Assembly: GCF_022758235.1 (NCBI RefSeq)
Contig: NZ_JALEBG010000003.1
Span: forward strand, 558,001 to 622,000
Source of the DNA: Pontibacter liquoris
GTDB taxonomy: Bacteria; Bacteroidota; Bacteroidia; Cytophagales; Hymenobacteraceae
Reading direction: 5' to 3'
Length of the DNA stretch: 64,000 nt
The translations under genes and the position numbers were made by a program. The notes under the pieces are model-generated. The model searched no databases, was not told the DNA's origin, and saw nothing but the letters and a program-made list of their open reading frames with translations. Of the stretch, positions 15,902-23,488 are shown piece after piece. How positions within the stretch are numbered: position 1 is the first letter of the stretch; each line of letters starts with the position of its first letter.

Positions 15902-17479
15902 TTAGTCCATAATATCAAATTTGATACCCTGGGCCAGCGGCATCTGGCGGCTGTAGTTGAGGGTGTTGGTCTGGCGGCGCATGTATACGCGCCAGGCATC
16001 GGAGCCAGACTCACGACCGCCGCCTGTTTCTTTCTCTCCGCCAAAAGCACCGCCGATCTCGGCACCGGACGTACCGATGTTCACGTTGGCAATGCCACAG
16101 TCGGAGCCCAGGTGGCTCAGGAATGCTTCCGTTTCCAGCAGATTGGTCGAGAAAATGGAAGACGATAAGCCCTGGCGCACGCCGTTCTGCAGTGCAATGG
16201 CATTTTCTACCTCGCCGCTATACTTGATCAGGTACAGGATGGGGGCAAATGTTTCTTCCTGCACCATCTCAAATGCGTTTTCGGCCTCTACAATGGCCGG
16301 CGTTACATAAGTGCCGGTTTCATAGCTCTCGCCTTCCAGCACCTGGCCGCCTACTACCAGCTTGCCGCCCTCCTGTTGCACATGTTCCAGCGCATTCAGG
16401 AATGACGCCACCGCATCCTTGTCGATGAGCGGGCCTACCAGCGTGGTGCTGTCCAGGGGGTGGCCGATGGGCAGTTTAGGATAAATACGGGCCAGGCGCT
16501 CTTTCACCTGCTCGTATATGTTTTCGTGGATAATAAGGCGGCGGGTAGAGGTGCAGCGCTGGCCGCAGGTACCTACGGCACCGAACACCACAGCACCCAG
16601 GGCCATTTCGATGTCGGCATGTTCCGTCATAATGATGGCGTTGTTACCACCCAGCTCCAGCAGCGATTTGCCCAGGCGGGCACCCACGGCTTCGCCTACT
16701 TTTTTGCCCATGCGCGTAGAGCCGGTCGCTGACACGAGCGGCAGGCGGCTGTCGTGGCTCATCAGGCTGCCGATCGTGGCATCGCCCACTACCAGGTTAA
16801 AGATGCCTTCGGGCAGTTCGTTGTCTGCCAATACATCGCGGATAATGTGCTGGCAGGCAATAGCGGAAAGCGGTGTTTTTTCGGATGGTTTCCAAACAAT
16901 CACGTCGCCGCACACCACGCCCAGCATCGTGTTCCAGCTCCAGACAGCCACCGGAAAGTTAAAGGCCGAAATAACTCCTACCACGCCCAGCGGGTGGTAC
17001 TGCTCATACATGCGGTGCTGCGGGCGCTCGGAGTGCATAGTGTAGCCGTGCAGCTGCCGCGACAGGCCAACGGCAAAGTCGCAAATATCGATCATTTCCT
17101 GCACTTCGCCCAGGCCTTCCTGCAGGATCTTGCCCATTTCATAGCTTACCAACTTGCCCAGCGCCTCTTTGTGCTCGCGGAGTTTCTGGCCTATCTGCCG
17201 TACTATTTCGCCGCGCTTGGGCGCAGGCACCGTGCGCCATACTTTAAAAGCCTGCTGTGCGGTTTCCACCATGTGCTCGTAATCTTCTTCGGAAGCCATG
17301 CTTACCGTTGCAATCAGGTTGCCGTCCGCGGGAGAATAAATCTGGCGGGTAGCGCGGCCCTCCTGCCCGCCCCAGGCAAGGCCGGTGCTGTAGGCAGGGT
17401 TCACATCCTTAATGCCAAGTTGCTGCAGCACGTCGGCAATCTCTTTTGTAAGCGGGAGCTGGTCTATGGTTTGCTTCAT
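15902..17479 (-). CDS. amaB: ALDH7-family semialdehyde dehydrogenase (AmaB / antiquitin-like)
   Basis: This 525-aa NAD-dependent aldehyde dehydrogenase resembles the ALDH7 group, which oxidises alpha-aminoadipic semialdehyde (piperideine-6-carboxylate) in lysine breakdown. Catalytic residues are visible: Asn174 (SAFNFPVAVW), Glu275 (LLELGGNN) and the nucleophile Cys309 (GTCGQRCTS). ALDH7 features include the NPAYSTGLAWGG start and the SGAEIGGAFGGEKETGGGRESGSDAWRVYMRR region (quoted in parts). The gene is monocistronic, with its own terminator. No other lysine-catabolic gene is near, so the substrate is inferred from family only. Confidence 0.9.
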   Translation of the reverse strand: MKQTIDQLPLTKEIADVLQQLGIKDVNPAYSTGLAWGGQEGRATRQIYSPADGNLIATVSMASEEDYEHMVETAQQAFKVWRTVPAPKRGEIVRQIGQKLREHKEALGKLVSYEMGKILQEGLGEVQEMIDICDFAVGLSRQLHGYTMHSERPQHRMYEQYHPLGVVGVISAFNFPVAVWSWNTMLGVVCGDVIVWKPSEKTPLSAIACQHIIRDVLADNELPEGIFNLVVGDATIGSLMSHDSRLPLVSATGSTRMGKKVGEAVGARLGKSLLELGGNNAIIMTEHADIEMALGAVVFGAVGTCGQRCTSTRRLIIHENIYEQVKERLARIYPKLPIGHPLDSTTLVGPLIDKDAVASFLNALEHVQQEGGKLVVGGQVLEGESYETGTYVTPAIVEAENAFEMVQEETFAPILYLIKYSGEVENAIALQNGVRQGLSSSIFSTNLLETEAFLSHLGSDCGIANVNIGTSGAEIGGAFGGEKETGGGRESGSDAWRVYMRRQTNTLNYSRQMPLAQGIKFDIMD

Positions 17480-17510
17480 GATTCTATCGTTTACGGTTAG
17501 GGGTCTGTTA

Positions 17511-17518
17511 CAAAGCTA
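17511..17518 (-). promoter_or_regulatory. Probable -7 element of the aldehyde dehydrogenase gene
   Basis: The minus strand reads TAGCTTTG, matching TAnnTTTG, 32 nt upstream of the start codon and immediately after the htrA terminator. A TTG at -33 is not evident. Confidence 0.5.
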
Positions 17519-17526
17519 AAAAAATA

Positions 17527-17556
17527 AAAAAGCTTCTGCTACTTAGCAGAAGCTTT
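17527..17556 (-). terminator. Intrinsic terminator of the HtrA gene
   Basis: A perfect 11-bp stem AAGCTTCTGCT (17530-17540) / AGCAGAAGCTT (17545-17555) with a 4-nt loop. The minus strand continues TTTTTTATTTT. Confidence 0.92.
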
Positions 17557-17582
17557 CTCACTTGTAAAGGGTTGATTTGTTA

Positions 17583-19076
17583 TTACTTTCCGATCGGGTA
17601 ATAGGCCTTCAGCCCATCAGGATACACGCCCTCGATGTATACCACACCGTTATCAAAGCCTTCGAGGTATTTCTGCACATCGGCCGGCTGGTTCACCTCA
17701 TACTTATCAATGCGGGTAATGATGAAGCCATCTTTCATACCGGTATCGCGGAACTTGCTGTTCTTTACACCGGCAATGCGGGCACCGCCATCGATGCCCA
17801 GCTTGTTCATTTCCTGCTTGCTCACCGGATCAAAGGTAGCCCCATCGAACGCAATGGCTTTGGCATTGCTGCGCTTTACCAGTTCGGTGCTGTTGTTCAG
17901 GTTCTTGAGCGTTACGTTGGCTGTACGCTCTTTGCCATCGCGCAGGTAAGTTACTTTTACCTTGTCGCCAGGGCGGTAGCGGGCTACCTGCTCCAGCAAC
18001 TGCGAAGAGTGCGTAATTGCCACGCCATTGATTCCGGTCACCACATCGCCTGTTTTCAGGCCTGCTTCTTTGGCGCCGCTCTTCTCTTCCACACCGGCAA
18101 TGTACACGCCGTTCAGGGTTTTCAGATCTTTATCCTTGGCCAGGGTAGCATCCACCTCCTGAATTGTAGCGCCCAGCAACGCCCGCTGCACTTCGCCATA
18201 CTTCAGCAGGTCGTCTACTACCTTGCTGACAATAGAAGAAGGCACCGCAAATGAATAACCGGCAAATGAACCAGTCTGTGAAGCTATAGCGGTGTTAATG
18301 CCTACCAGGTCGCCGTTCAGGTTCACCAGGGCACCGCCACTGTTGCCAGGGTTCACGGCCGCATCCGTCTGAATAAAAGACTCAATGCTCATATCGCGGT
18401 TGGCACTGGTTCGCAGGATGTTGATATTACGGGCTTTGGCACTCACTATACCCGCTGTTACAGTAGAGTTCAGGTTCAGCGGGTTGCCCACGGCCAGCAC
18501 CCATTCGCCTACCTGCAGGTCATCTGAGTTTCCGTAACGGATCACCGGCAGCTTGTCGGCGTTTACTTTGATAAGCGCAATATCGGTAGTAGGGTCTGCG
18601 CCTACCAGCGTGGCTTCGTAGGTGCGCTTATCGTCCATCACCACCTTGATCTTGTCGGCTTTGTCGATCACGTGGTTGTTGGTAACAATATAGCCGTTAG
18701 AGGCAATGATCACACCCGAACCGGATGCCATCTGGGGCCCGCGGGGCACCCGTTCGCCAAACCCGTCGCCAAAGAACTCGCGCAGGAATGGGTCCATGGG
18801 CGTACCGCTATCTGCTGTAGCCTGGGCCGAGTATTCGGTCATCACGTGCACCACGGCCGGGGTTGATACCTGTGCTGCTTTTACAAAATTAAGGCCTTCC
18901 GGCACGATGGTGTTGCTGCTGCGCATGTCGCTGGTATAGCGCACGGTTGGGTACTGCTCTCCGGGTACCTGGGTTGTAACCACTTCATCTTCCAGCAGCT
19001 TATAGCTACCAACGGCCACGCCGCCGCCCAGTATAGCAGACAGTGTGATGCCAGCAATAAATTGTTTCGTCTTCAT
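17583..19076 (-). CDS. HtrA/DegP-family periplasmic serine protease-chaperone
   Basis: This 497-aa protein has an N-terminal membrane/signal segment (FIAGITLSAILGGGVAVGS) and a trypsin-like domain with catalytic His135 (VTNNHVID), Asp165 (DPTTDIALIKV) and Ser246 (NPGNSGGAL). Two PDZ domains follow (first around LGATIQEVDATL to VTLKNLN; the second is more diverged at the C-terminus). DegP-type enzymes degrade or refold misfolded envelope proteins. It lies next to an Hsp20 gene on the same strand, but a terminator separates them, so this is a stress-related neighbourhood rather than one operon. Confidence 0.95.
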   Translation of the reverse strand: MKTKQFIAGITLSAILGGGVAVGSYKLLEDEVVTTQVPGEQYPTVRYTSDMRSSNTIVPEGLNFVKAAQVSTPAVVHVMTEYSAQATADSGTPMDPFLREFFGDGFGERVPRGPQMASGSGVIIASNGYIVTNNHVIDKADKIKVVMDDKRTYEATLVGADPTTDIALIKVNADKLPVIRYGNSDDLQVGEWVLAVGNPLNLNSTVTAGIVSAKARNINILRTSANRDMSIESFIQTDAAVNPGNSGGALVNLNGDLVGINTAIASQTGSFAGYSFAVPSSIVSKVVDDLLKYGEVQRALLGATIQEVDATLAKDKDLKTLNGVYIAGVEEKSGAKEAGLKTGDVVTGINGVAITHSSQLLEQVARYRPGDKVKVTYLRDGKERTANVTLKNLNNSTELVKRSNAKAIAFDGATFDPVSKQEMNKLGIDGGARIAGVKNSKFRDTGMKDGFIITRIDKYEVNQPADVQKYLEGFDNGVVYIEGVYPDGLKAYYPIGK

Positions 19077-19201
19077 GAAATTATGTGAACTGATTTATGA
19101 ATATTAAGGACTGCCTATATACTATAAGTTAACGCTAATCAAGTATACGGTAGTATGGTGTAAACCGATTATTGTCAGCATACTAGGTTGTAAATAACAA
19201 A

Positions 19202-19226
19202 AAAGAGGCCAAGTATCGGCCTCTTT
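19202..19226 (-). terminator. Terminator of the Hsp20 gene
   Basis: The 9-bp stem AAAGAGGCC (19202-19210) / GGCCTCTTT (19218-19226) is followed on the minus strand by TTTTTTGTTATTT. Confidence 0.85.
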
Positions 19227-19245
19227 CTGATTTCCTTTTATTTTT

Positions 19246-19749
19246 TTAAGCTTTGGCTTTTCCGTCTGCCTCGGCGGATACTTTTTTAGTAACGTTCTTT
19301 TCTTTGTTCTCCTCCGGCGCAGCAATGCTGATCTGCCGCTTCATGGTCTTATGCTCATCTTTGGGCACGCTCACCTGCAGCACACCATCCTCCAGCCTGG
19401 CTTTGATCTTATCCGGATTCACGTTGTCGGGCAGATAAAAGGTTCTGCTAAACGCGCCATACTGTGTTTCGAGCATGTGGTAGCGTCTTCCGTCTTCTTT
19501 CTTTTCCAGCCTGCGCTCGCCGGTAATGGTGAGCTTTCCTTCCTGGAAATCAATGTTGATATCGTCTCGTTTCACGCCTGGCAAAGCCAGTTCTATTTCA
19601 AAACTCTTGTCGGTTTCGCAGGCATCTACATGCGGCGTAAAGTCCGAGAAGTTGCGGGAGTTAACAGACTCGTTAAAGAACCTGTCGAGCATTGCGCTGA
19701 ATGTGTTTGGCATGGTGTCCTGCATGCCATTGTATTTACTTAGTGCCAT
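19246..19749 (-). CDS. Small heat-shock protein, Hsp20/alpha-crystallin family
   Basis: This 167-aa holdase chaperone has the alpha-crystallin domain in the middle (FTPHVDACETDKSFEIELALPGVKRDDINID in part, then GKLTITGERRLEKKE and the GAFSRTFYLPDNVNPDKIKARLEDGVLQVSVPK region) and a charged, Lys-rich C-terminal tail. The RISIAAPEE stretch near the end (QISIAAP) resembles the IxI/V anchoring motif. The start codon is preceded by a strong AAGGAG Shine-Dalgarno sequence (19752-19760), unusual in this window. Confidence 0.95.
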   Translation of the reverse strand: MALSKYNGMQDTMPNTFSAMLDRFFNESVNSRNFSDFTPHVDACETDKSFEIELALPGVKRDDINIDFQEGKLTITGERRLEKKEDGRRYHMLETQYGAFSRTFYLPDNVNPDKIKARLEDGVLQVSVPKDEHKTMKRQISIAAPEENKEKNVTKKVSAEADGKAKA

Positions 19750-19902
19750 GGTTATCTCCTTTCTTTTTGTTTGAAATTCAATTACACCTTTGCTATCGTA
19801 AAAACTATACCAAGCGCATTTCTGACTGTTTTTACTGAAAAAATGTCATTATACTTATACTATATACGCTCCTACCCTGACGTTCTTACCGTGTTATGTT
19901 GT

Positions 19903-20730
19903 TTAGTAGGTAATACTGGCGGTGTTTGGCGCTGTGTGTAAACTATACTTCAGCTCCAGGCCCACTACCGGCGTAATACGGTTGCGCGCGGAAGTATAGC
20001 CGTCTTTCTGCAGCTGCCCCAGTTCGTCATACACAGGCGGAATCAACACATAATAGTAATCCGTTTGCCGCAGCACGTAGGGCGTGAGGCGTAGCTTTTC
20101 TGTCAGCTCATACGTAAGGCCCAGCTGCAACCGGGTGCGGTCCACGATGCGCTCGTCGCGTGGGGCTGTTTTGTCTTGGTTAAACTCCTGCAGCAACATC
20201 ACTTCATAACTTACAACAGGTGTTAAAAATTGCTGCCCCACCGGAAAGCGCCTGCCGGCTTCTGCCTTCAGCAGAAACTGCCCCACGGCCTGCTGCGCCT
20301 CACGGTGGGCATAGGCAAACAGGGCCTGCTTGTTAAAGTATACATTGCCGATCTGGCCGTTATGACGCAGGAACAAGGTGTAAAAACCCGTTTTAGGATA
20401 ATTCTCTGCGGCATACCGCACCAGGGCGCCACCCCGCCAGTGCGCCGAGAACGTATGTTCGTAGCCCAGGGTCAGCTCTATCCGCTCAAAGTGGCTCAGG
20501 GGGCCTCTCCGGGTCAGGTCGTTGTAGGCTTCGTCGGTGTTGATGCGGTACTGGTTCCAGAGGAAAAAATGGCCGCTGCTGCCCACGCCATAACTCAGCT
20601 GCAGCTCGGGCCAAAGGGCGGCAGGCGCCGTGCGCTTGCTTTGTGCCCGGCCCAGCAGCGGCAACAGCGCCAGCAGCAGCAGCGCGCAGGTTTGTTTCAG
20701 AACAGCAAAAGAAGGCAGATTTGCAGCCAT
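19903..20730 (-). CDS. DUF2490 outer-membrane beta-barrel-like protein
   Basis: This 275-aa protein has a signal peptide (TCALLLLALLPLLGRAQS). The mature part matches the DUF2490 pattern: WPELQLSYGVGSSGHFFLWNQYRIN at the start, then alternating amphipathic strands (ERIELTLGYEHTFSAHWRGGALVRYAAEN in part) and LQLGLTYELTEKLRLTPYVLRQTDYY near the end. It is probably a 10- to 12-stranded barrel in the outer membrane. The function of the family is unknown. The C-terminus ends close after the last strand. Confidence 0.85.
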   Translation of the reverse strand: MAANLPSFAVLKQTCALLLLALLPLLGRAQSKRTAPAALWPELQLSYGVGSSGHFFLWNQYRINTDEAYNDLTRRGPLSHFERIELTLGYEHTFSAHWRGGALVRYAAENYPKTGFYTLFLRHNGQIGNVYFNKQALFAYAHREAQQAVGQFLLKAEAGRRFPVGQQFLTPVVSYEVMLLQEFNQDKTAPRDERIVDRTRLQLGLTYELTEKLRLTPYVLRQTDYYYVLIPPVYDELGQLQKDGYTSARNRITPVVGLELKYSLHTAPNTASITY

Positions 20731-20836
20731 ACTACGCCCAATGTTATGTGTTTAGTAAGTGGTTAGCGGCTATACTTGCTGCCTCCCTATAAAAGCATCT
20801 TCCTTCCAGTCTTCCCTCAAAGGCCGCTAATACTTG

Positions 20837-22027
20837 TTAGCATGCTTCCAGTTCCTGCAGTGCCACAAAAGCCATCAGGCCAATGCTGGTTTCCAGGGCT
20901 GTTTCGTCGATATCGAAGGTGGGGGTATGCACGCCCGCAACGATGCCGCGCGCCTCGTTGCGGGTGCCCAGCCGGTAGAAGCAGGCCGGCACCTGCTGCG
21001 AGTAATATGCAAAATCTTCGGCGCCCATCCATAGATCCAGGTCGGTCACGTTCTCCTCGCCCAGGTAAGCCACGGCCGCGGCACGTGCAATGGCGGTAAG
21101 CTCCGGATCGTTTTGGAGGAAGGGATACCCGTTCTTTATATCGATATCGCAGCTGCCACCCATACTTTCGCAGAGGCCTTCGGCCAGTTTACGGATGCGC
21201 TGGTGGGCTTCTTTGCGCCATACTTCGTTCATGGTCCGGAACGTGCCTTCCAGTTTTACCTCATTGGGGATGACGTTGGTAGCTCCCTTGGCCTCTACTT
21301 TGCCAAACGACAATACCGTGGGCACCTTGGGGCTGGCATGGCGGCTCACGATCTGCTGCAAGGCAACGATAAGGTGCGAAGCGATGAGCACCGGGTCCAC
21401 GTTCATTTCGGGCATGGCAGCATGGCCCCCTTTGCCTTTTACGGTAATATATATTTCATCGGCACTGGCCATGTACATGCCCGACCGGAACCCGACCTTG
21501 CCCGCCGGCAACAGCGGAAAAACATGCTGCCCGATAATGCCGGCCGGCGCCGGATTCTGCAGCACCCCTTCCCGGATCATAAGCGAAGCGCCTCCCGGAA
21601 ACTTTTCCTCACCGGGTTGAAACACCAGCTTCACAGTTCCTTCAAAATCGTTCCGCAATTCCTGCAGGATACGCGCTGCGCCCAGCAGCGACGCCGTGTG
21701 CACATCATGCCCGCAGGCGTGCATCACCCCCTTGTTTTTCGATCTATAGTTTACTTCATTCGCTTCAACTATAGGCAGCGCATCCAGGTCAGCCCGAAGT
21801 GCAATGGTTTTCTTTCCGGGGTTCCGGCCCTCCAGCATGGCTACCACGCCTGTGCCAGCCATGCGTTGGGGCTGCAGGCCGTAGCCCGTTAATACCTGCT
21901 CCACATAGGCAGCTGTGTTGTGCTCTTCAAACGAGAGCTCGGGGTTGGCATGCAGATGGCGGCGCACCTGTACGGTGTCCGTGGCGTAAGTATGGGCGAG
22001 CTGTTTTATTTTAGTTATACTACTCAT
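20837..22027 (-). CDS. M20-family amidohydrolase (aminoacylase / IAA-amino-acid hydrolase type)
   Basis: 396 aa from the ATG at 22027 (MSSITKIKQLAHTY). The longer frame to 22168 would add 47 residues overlapping a terminator and is rejected. Metal-site motifs of the M20D group are present: ACGHDVHTASLLGAA, QPGEEKFPGGASLMIREG and GAEDFAYYSQQ. The dimerization domain between them contains the VKGKGGHAAMPEMNVDP stretch. These cytosolic enzymes hydrolyse N-acyl amino acids or similar amides. The natural substrate is not predictable. A TATTTTTG box lies at 22132-22139. Confidence 0.92.
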   Translation of the reverse strand: MSSITKIKQLAHTYATDTVQVRRHLHANPELSFEEHNTAAYVEQVLTGYGLQPQRMAGTGVVAMLEGRNPGKKTIALRADLDALPIVEANEVNYRSKNKGVMHACGHDVHTASLLGAARILQELRNDFEGTVKLVFQPGEEKFPGGASLMIREGVLQNPAPAGIIGQHVFPLLPAGKVGFRSGMYMASADEIYITVKGKGGHAAMPEMNVDPVLIASHLIVALQQIVSRHASPKVPTVLSFGKVEAKGATNVIPNEVKLEGTFRTMNEVWRKEAHQRIRKLAEGLCESMGGSCDIDIKNGYPFLQNDPELTAIARAAAVAYLGEENVTDLDLWMGAEDFAYYSQQVPACFYRLGTRNEARGIVAGVHTPTFDIDETALETSIGLMAFVALQELEAC

Positions 22028-22142
22028 TTCTAAAAGGCTGATAGAGGGGTGTGGTAAGCTGGTGTCGATGCAGGCCTGCTGCTCAGTATAAACCGCTGCG
22101 CAGTTTCGGAACAACACCCGACTAAAGGTAGCAAAAATAAAA

Positions 22143-22172
22143 AACGTTGCGAACCTGGCTGGCTGCAACGTT
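22143..22172 (-). terminator. Terminator of the deoC-SPOR operon
   Basis: The perfect 8-bp stem AACGTTGC (22143-22150) / GCAACGTT (22165-22172) is followed on the minus strand by TTTTATTTTTG. The T-tract also contains the TATTTTTG proposed as -7 element for the next gene. Confidence 0.8.
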
Positions 22173-22196
22173 CTTCAAGACTGTTATTTTTAGCTC

Positions 22197-22712
22197 TTAG
22201 TGCCTTTTGTTGATGTTGATCTGGTCGGGCACGATCTGGGCGTTGGGAATCAGGTCCTGTATCTGGTTGAGTATCTGCTGGGCCTCTACGCGGCTGAAAA
22301 AATCGCCGAACTTGAGGCGAAAGTTAGGCTGCTGGTAGGTCAGGTAATCTTTTTCGTCCGGCACCCGCCCGATAATGGCTTTGCGCAGGTTCATTACGGC
22401 CTGGCGCTCAGAGCCATTATAAGCCAGTATGCGATAGCCTTGGGCATACTTGATATTCCTGTTTACGGCGGCTACGGTGTCCATCAGCACGGCTACCTGG
22501 TCGTTTACCTGGTGCGTGGGAGCCAGCTTTGCAGCGGCGCCTTCTGCAGGCAACGGGTATTTGGGGCGGTACTGGCTCAGGTCTTCTTTTACCTTTTCGG
22601 TGCTGTTGCCTTTGCCTGTCCCTGTTTCGCTGCCTGCCCTGCCTGCCGAAGAGGCGCAGGACATGGTGAATACTAAAACAAGCGGGAGTAAAATACTAGC
22701 TATTCTGTTCAT
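22197..22712 (-). CDS. SPOR-domain lipoprotein
   Basis: This 171-aa protein has a lipoprotein signal (LPLVLVFTMSC, lipobox Cys near residue 19), a low-complexity linker and a C-terminal SPOR-like domain (YAQGYRILAYNGSERQAVMNLRKAIIG through FRLKFGDFFSRVEAQQILNQIQDLIP, quoted in parts). SPOR domains bind denuded peptidoglycan at division sites. Its start overlaps the end of deoC by 17 nt, indicating translational coupling. The functional link to DeoC is unclear. Confidence 0.88.
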   Translation of the reverse strand: MNRIASILLPLVLVFTMSCASSAGRAGSETGTGKGNSTEKVKEDLSQYRPKYPLPAEGAAAKLAPTHQVNDQVAVLMDTVAAVNRNIKYAQGYRILAYNGSERQAVMNLRKAIIGRVPDEKDYLTYQQPNFRLKFGDFFSRVEAQQILNQIQDLIPNAQIVPDQININKRH

Positions 22713-23367
22713 GGGTAACGATCTGAATGCTGGCCGAACATCCTATTCTGTCGGCACCAGCATTGATTAACGCCTCGGCAGCAGCAAATGTTTTGATGCC
22801 ACCGGCAGCCTTTATTTTAACCTGAGCGGGCAACACGCGGCGCATCAGCTTCACATCTTCTACTGTGGCTCCTTTCGAGGCAAAGCCTGTAGAGGTCTTT
22901 ACATAATCGGCGCCTGCTGCCGCACAGAGTTCGCAGGCCTGCACGATCTCCTCCTGGTTCAGCAGGGCTGTTTCGATAATCACTTTCAGCTCTGCGTTCT
23001 GCAGATGGCAGAAATCTGCCAGATCCGCCAGTTCGGTTCTCACCTCCTCGTATTTGCCGGATTTAAACGCTGCGATATTCATCACCACGTCTACTTCAGT
23101 AGCGCCATCGGCCACAGCCTGGTGTGCTTCCAGGAGCTTTACCTTGGCATGCTGATAGCCCAGCGGAAACCCTACCACGGTGGCAATTTTCACCAGTGTG
23201 CCCGGGCCCAGCCGCTCTTTGACCAACTGCACGTAGCAGGGCGGCACGCAAACGGCCGCAAAGCCATAGCTGCGGGCTTCGTCGCAAAGCTGCGCAATCT
23301 GGTCGGCTGTCGCATCGGCCCGTAACAGGGTATGATCTATGTGCAGGGCAAGTTCGTCTCCGGCCAT
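22696..23367 (-). CDS. deoC: Deoxyribose-phosphate aldolase
   Basis: 223 aa from the ATG at 23367 (MAGDELALHIDHTLLRADAT), the usual DeoC length. The frame extends upstream to 23454 but that part is not conserved and overlaps the secA terminator. DeoC cleaves 2-deoxyribose-5-phosphate to glyceraldehyde-3-phosphate and acetaldehyde. The Schiff-base Lys157 (DYVKTSTGF), Asp93 (TEVDVVMN) and the proton-relay Lys186 (KIKAAGGIKT) are present. It is first in an operon with the SPOR lipoprotein gene. Confidence 0.95.
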   Translation of the reverse strand: MAGDELALHIDHTLLRADATADQIAQLCDEARSYGFAAVCVPPCYVQLVKERLGPGTLVKIATVVGFPLGYQHAKVKLLEAHQAVADGATEVDVVMNIAAFKSGKYEEVRTELADLADFCHLQNAELKVIIETALLNQEEIVQACELCAAAGADYVKTSTGFASKGATVEDVKLMRRVLPAQVKIKAAGGIKTFAAAEALINAGADRIGCSASIQIVTHEQNS

Positions 23368-23446
23368 CATCGTTGCTAAAAAGAGAAAGGACATAAGCGG
23401 AAAGGCTTTCTTTCTCTTACATCCTTCTCTGTTTGATAAATGGAAA

Positions 23447-23480
23447 GCAGCCACTGCGCCGTAATCCGGGTAGTGGCTGC
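23447..23480 (-). terminator. Hairpin downstream of secA
   Basis: The perfect 9-bp stem GCAGCCACT (23447-23455) / AGTGGCTGC (23472-23480) has a 16-nt loop. The minus strand continues TTTCCATTT, a weak U-tract. Confidence 0.65.
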
Positions 23481-23488
23481 CCCTGTTT

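Noticed and set aside
15539..16168. 209-aa plus-strand open frame
   Set aside because: It runs antisense to the 3' end of the aldehyde dehydrogenase gene and through a terminator; no domain is recognised.
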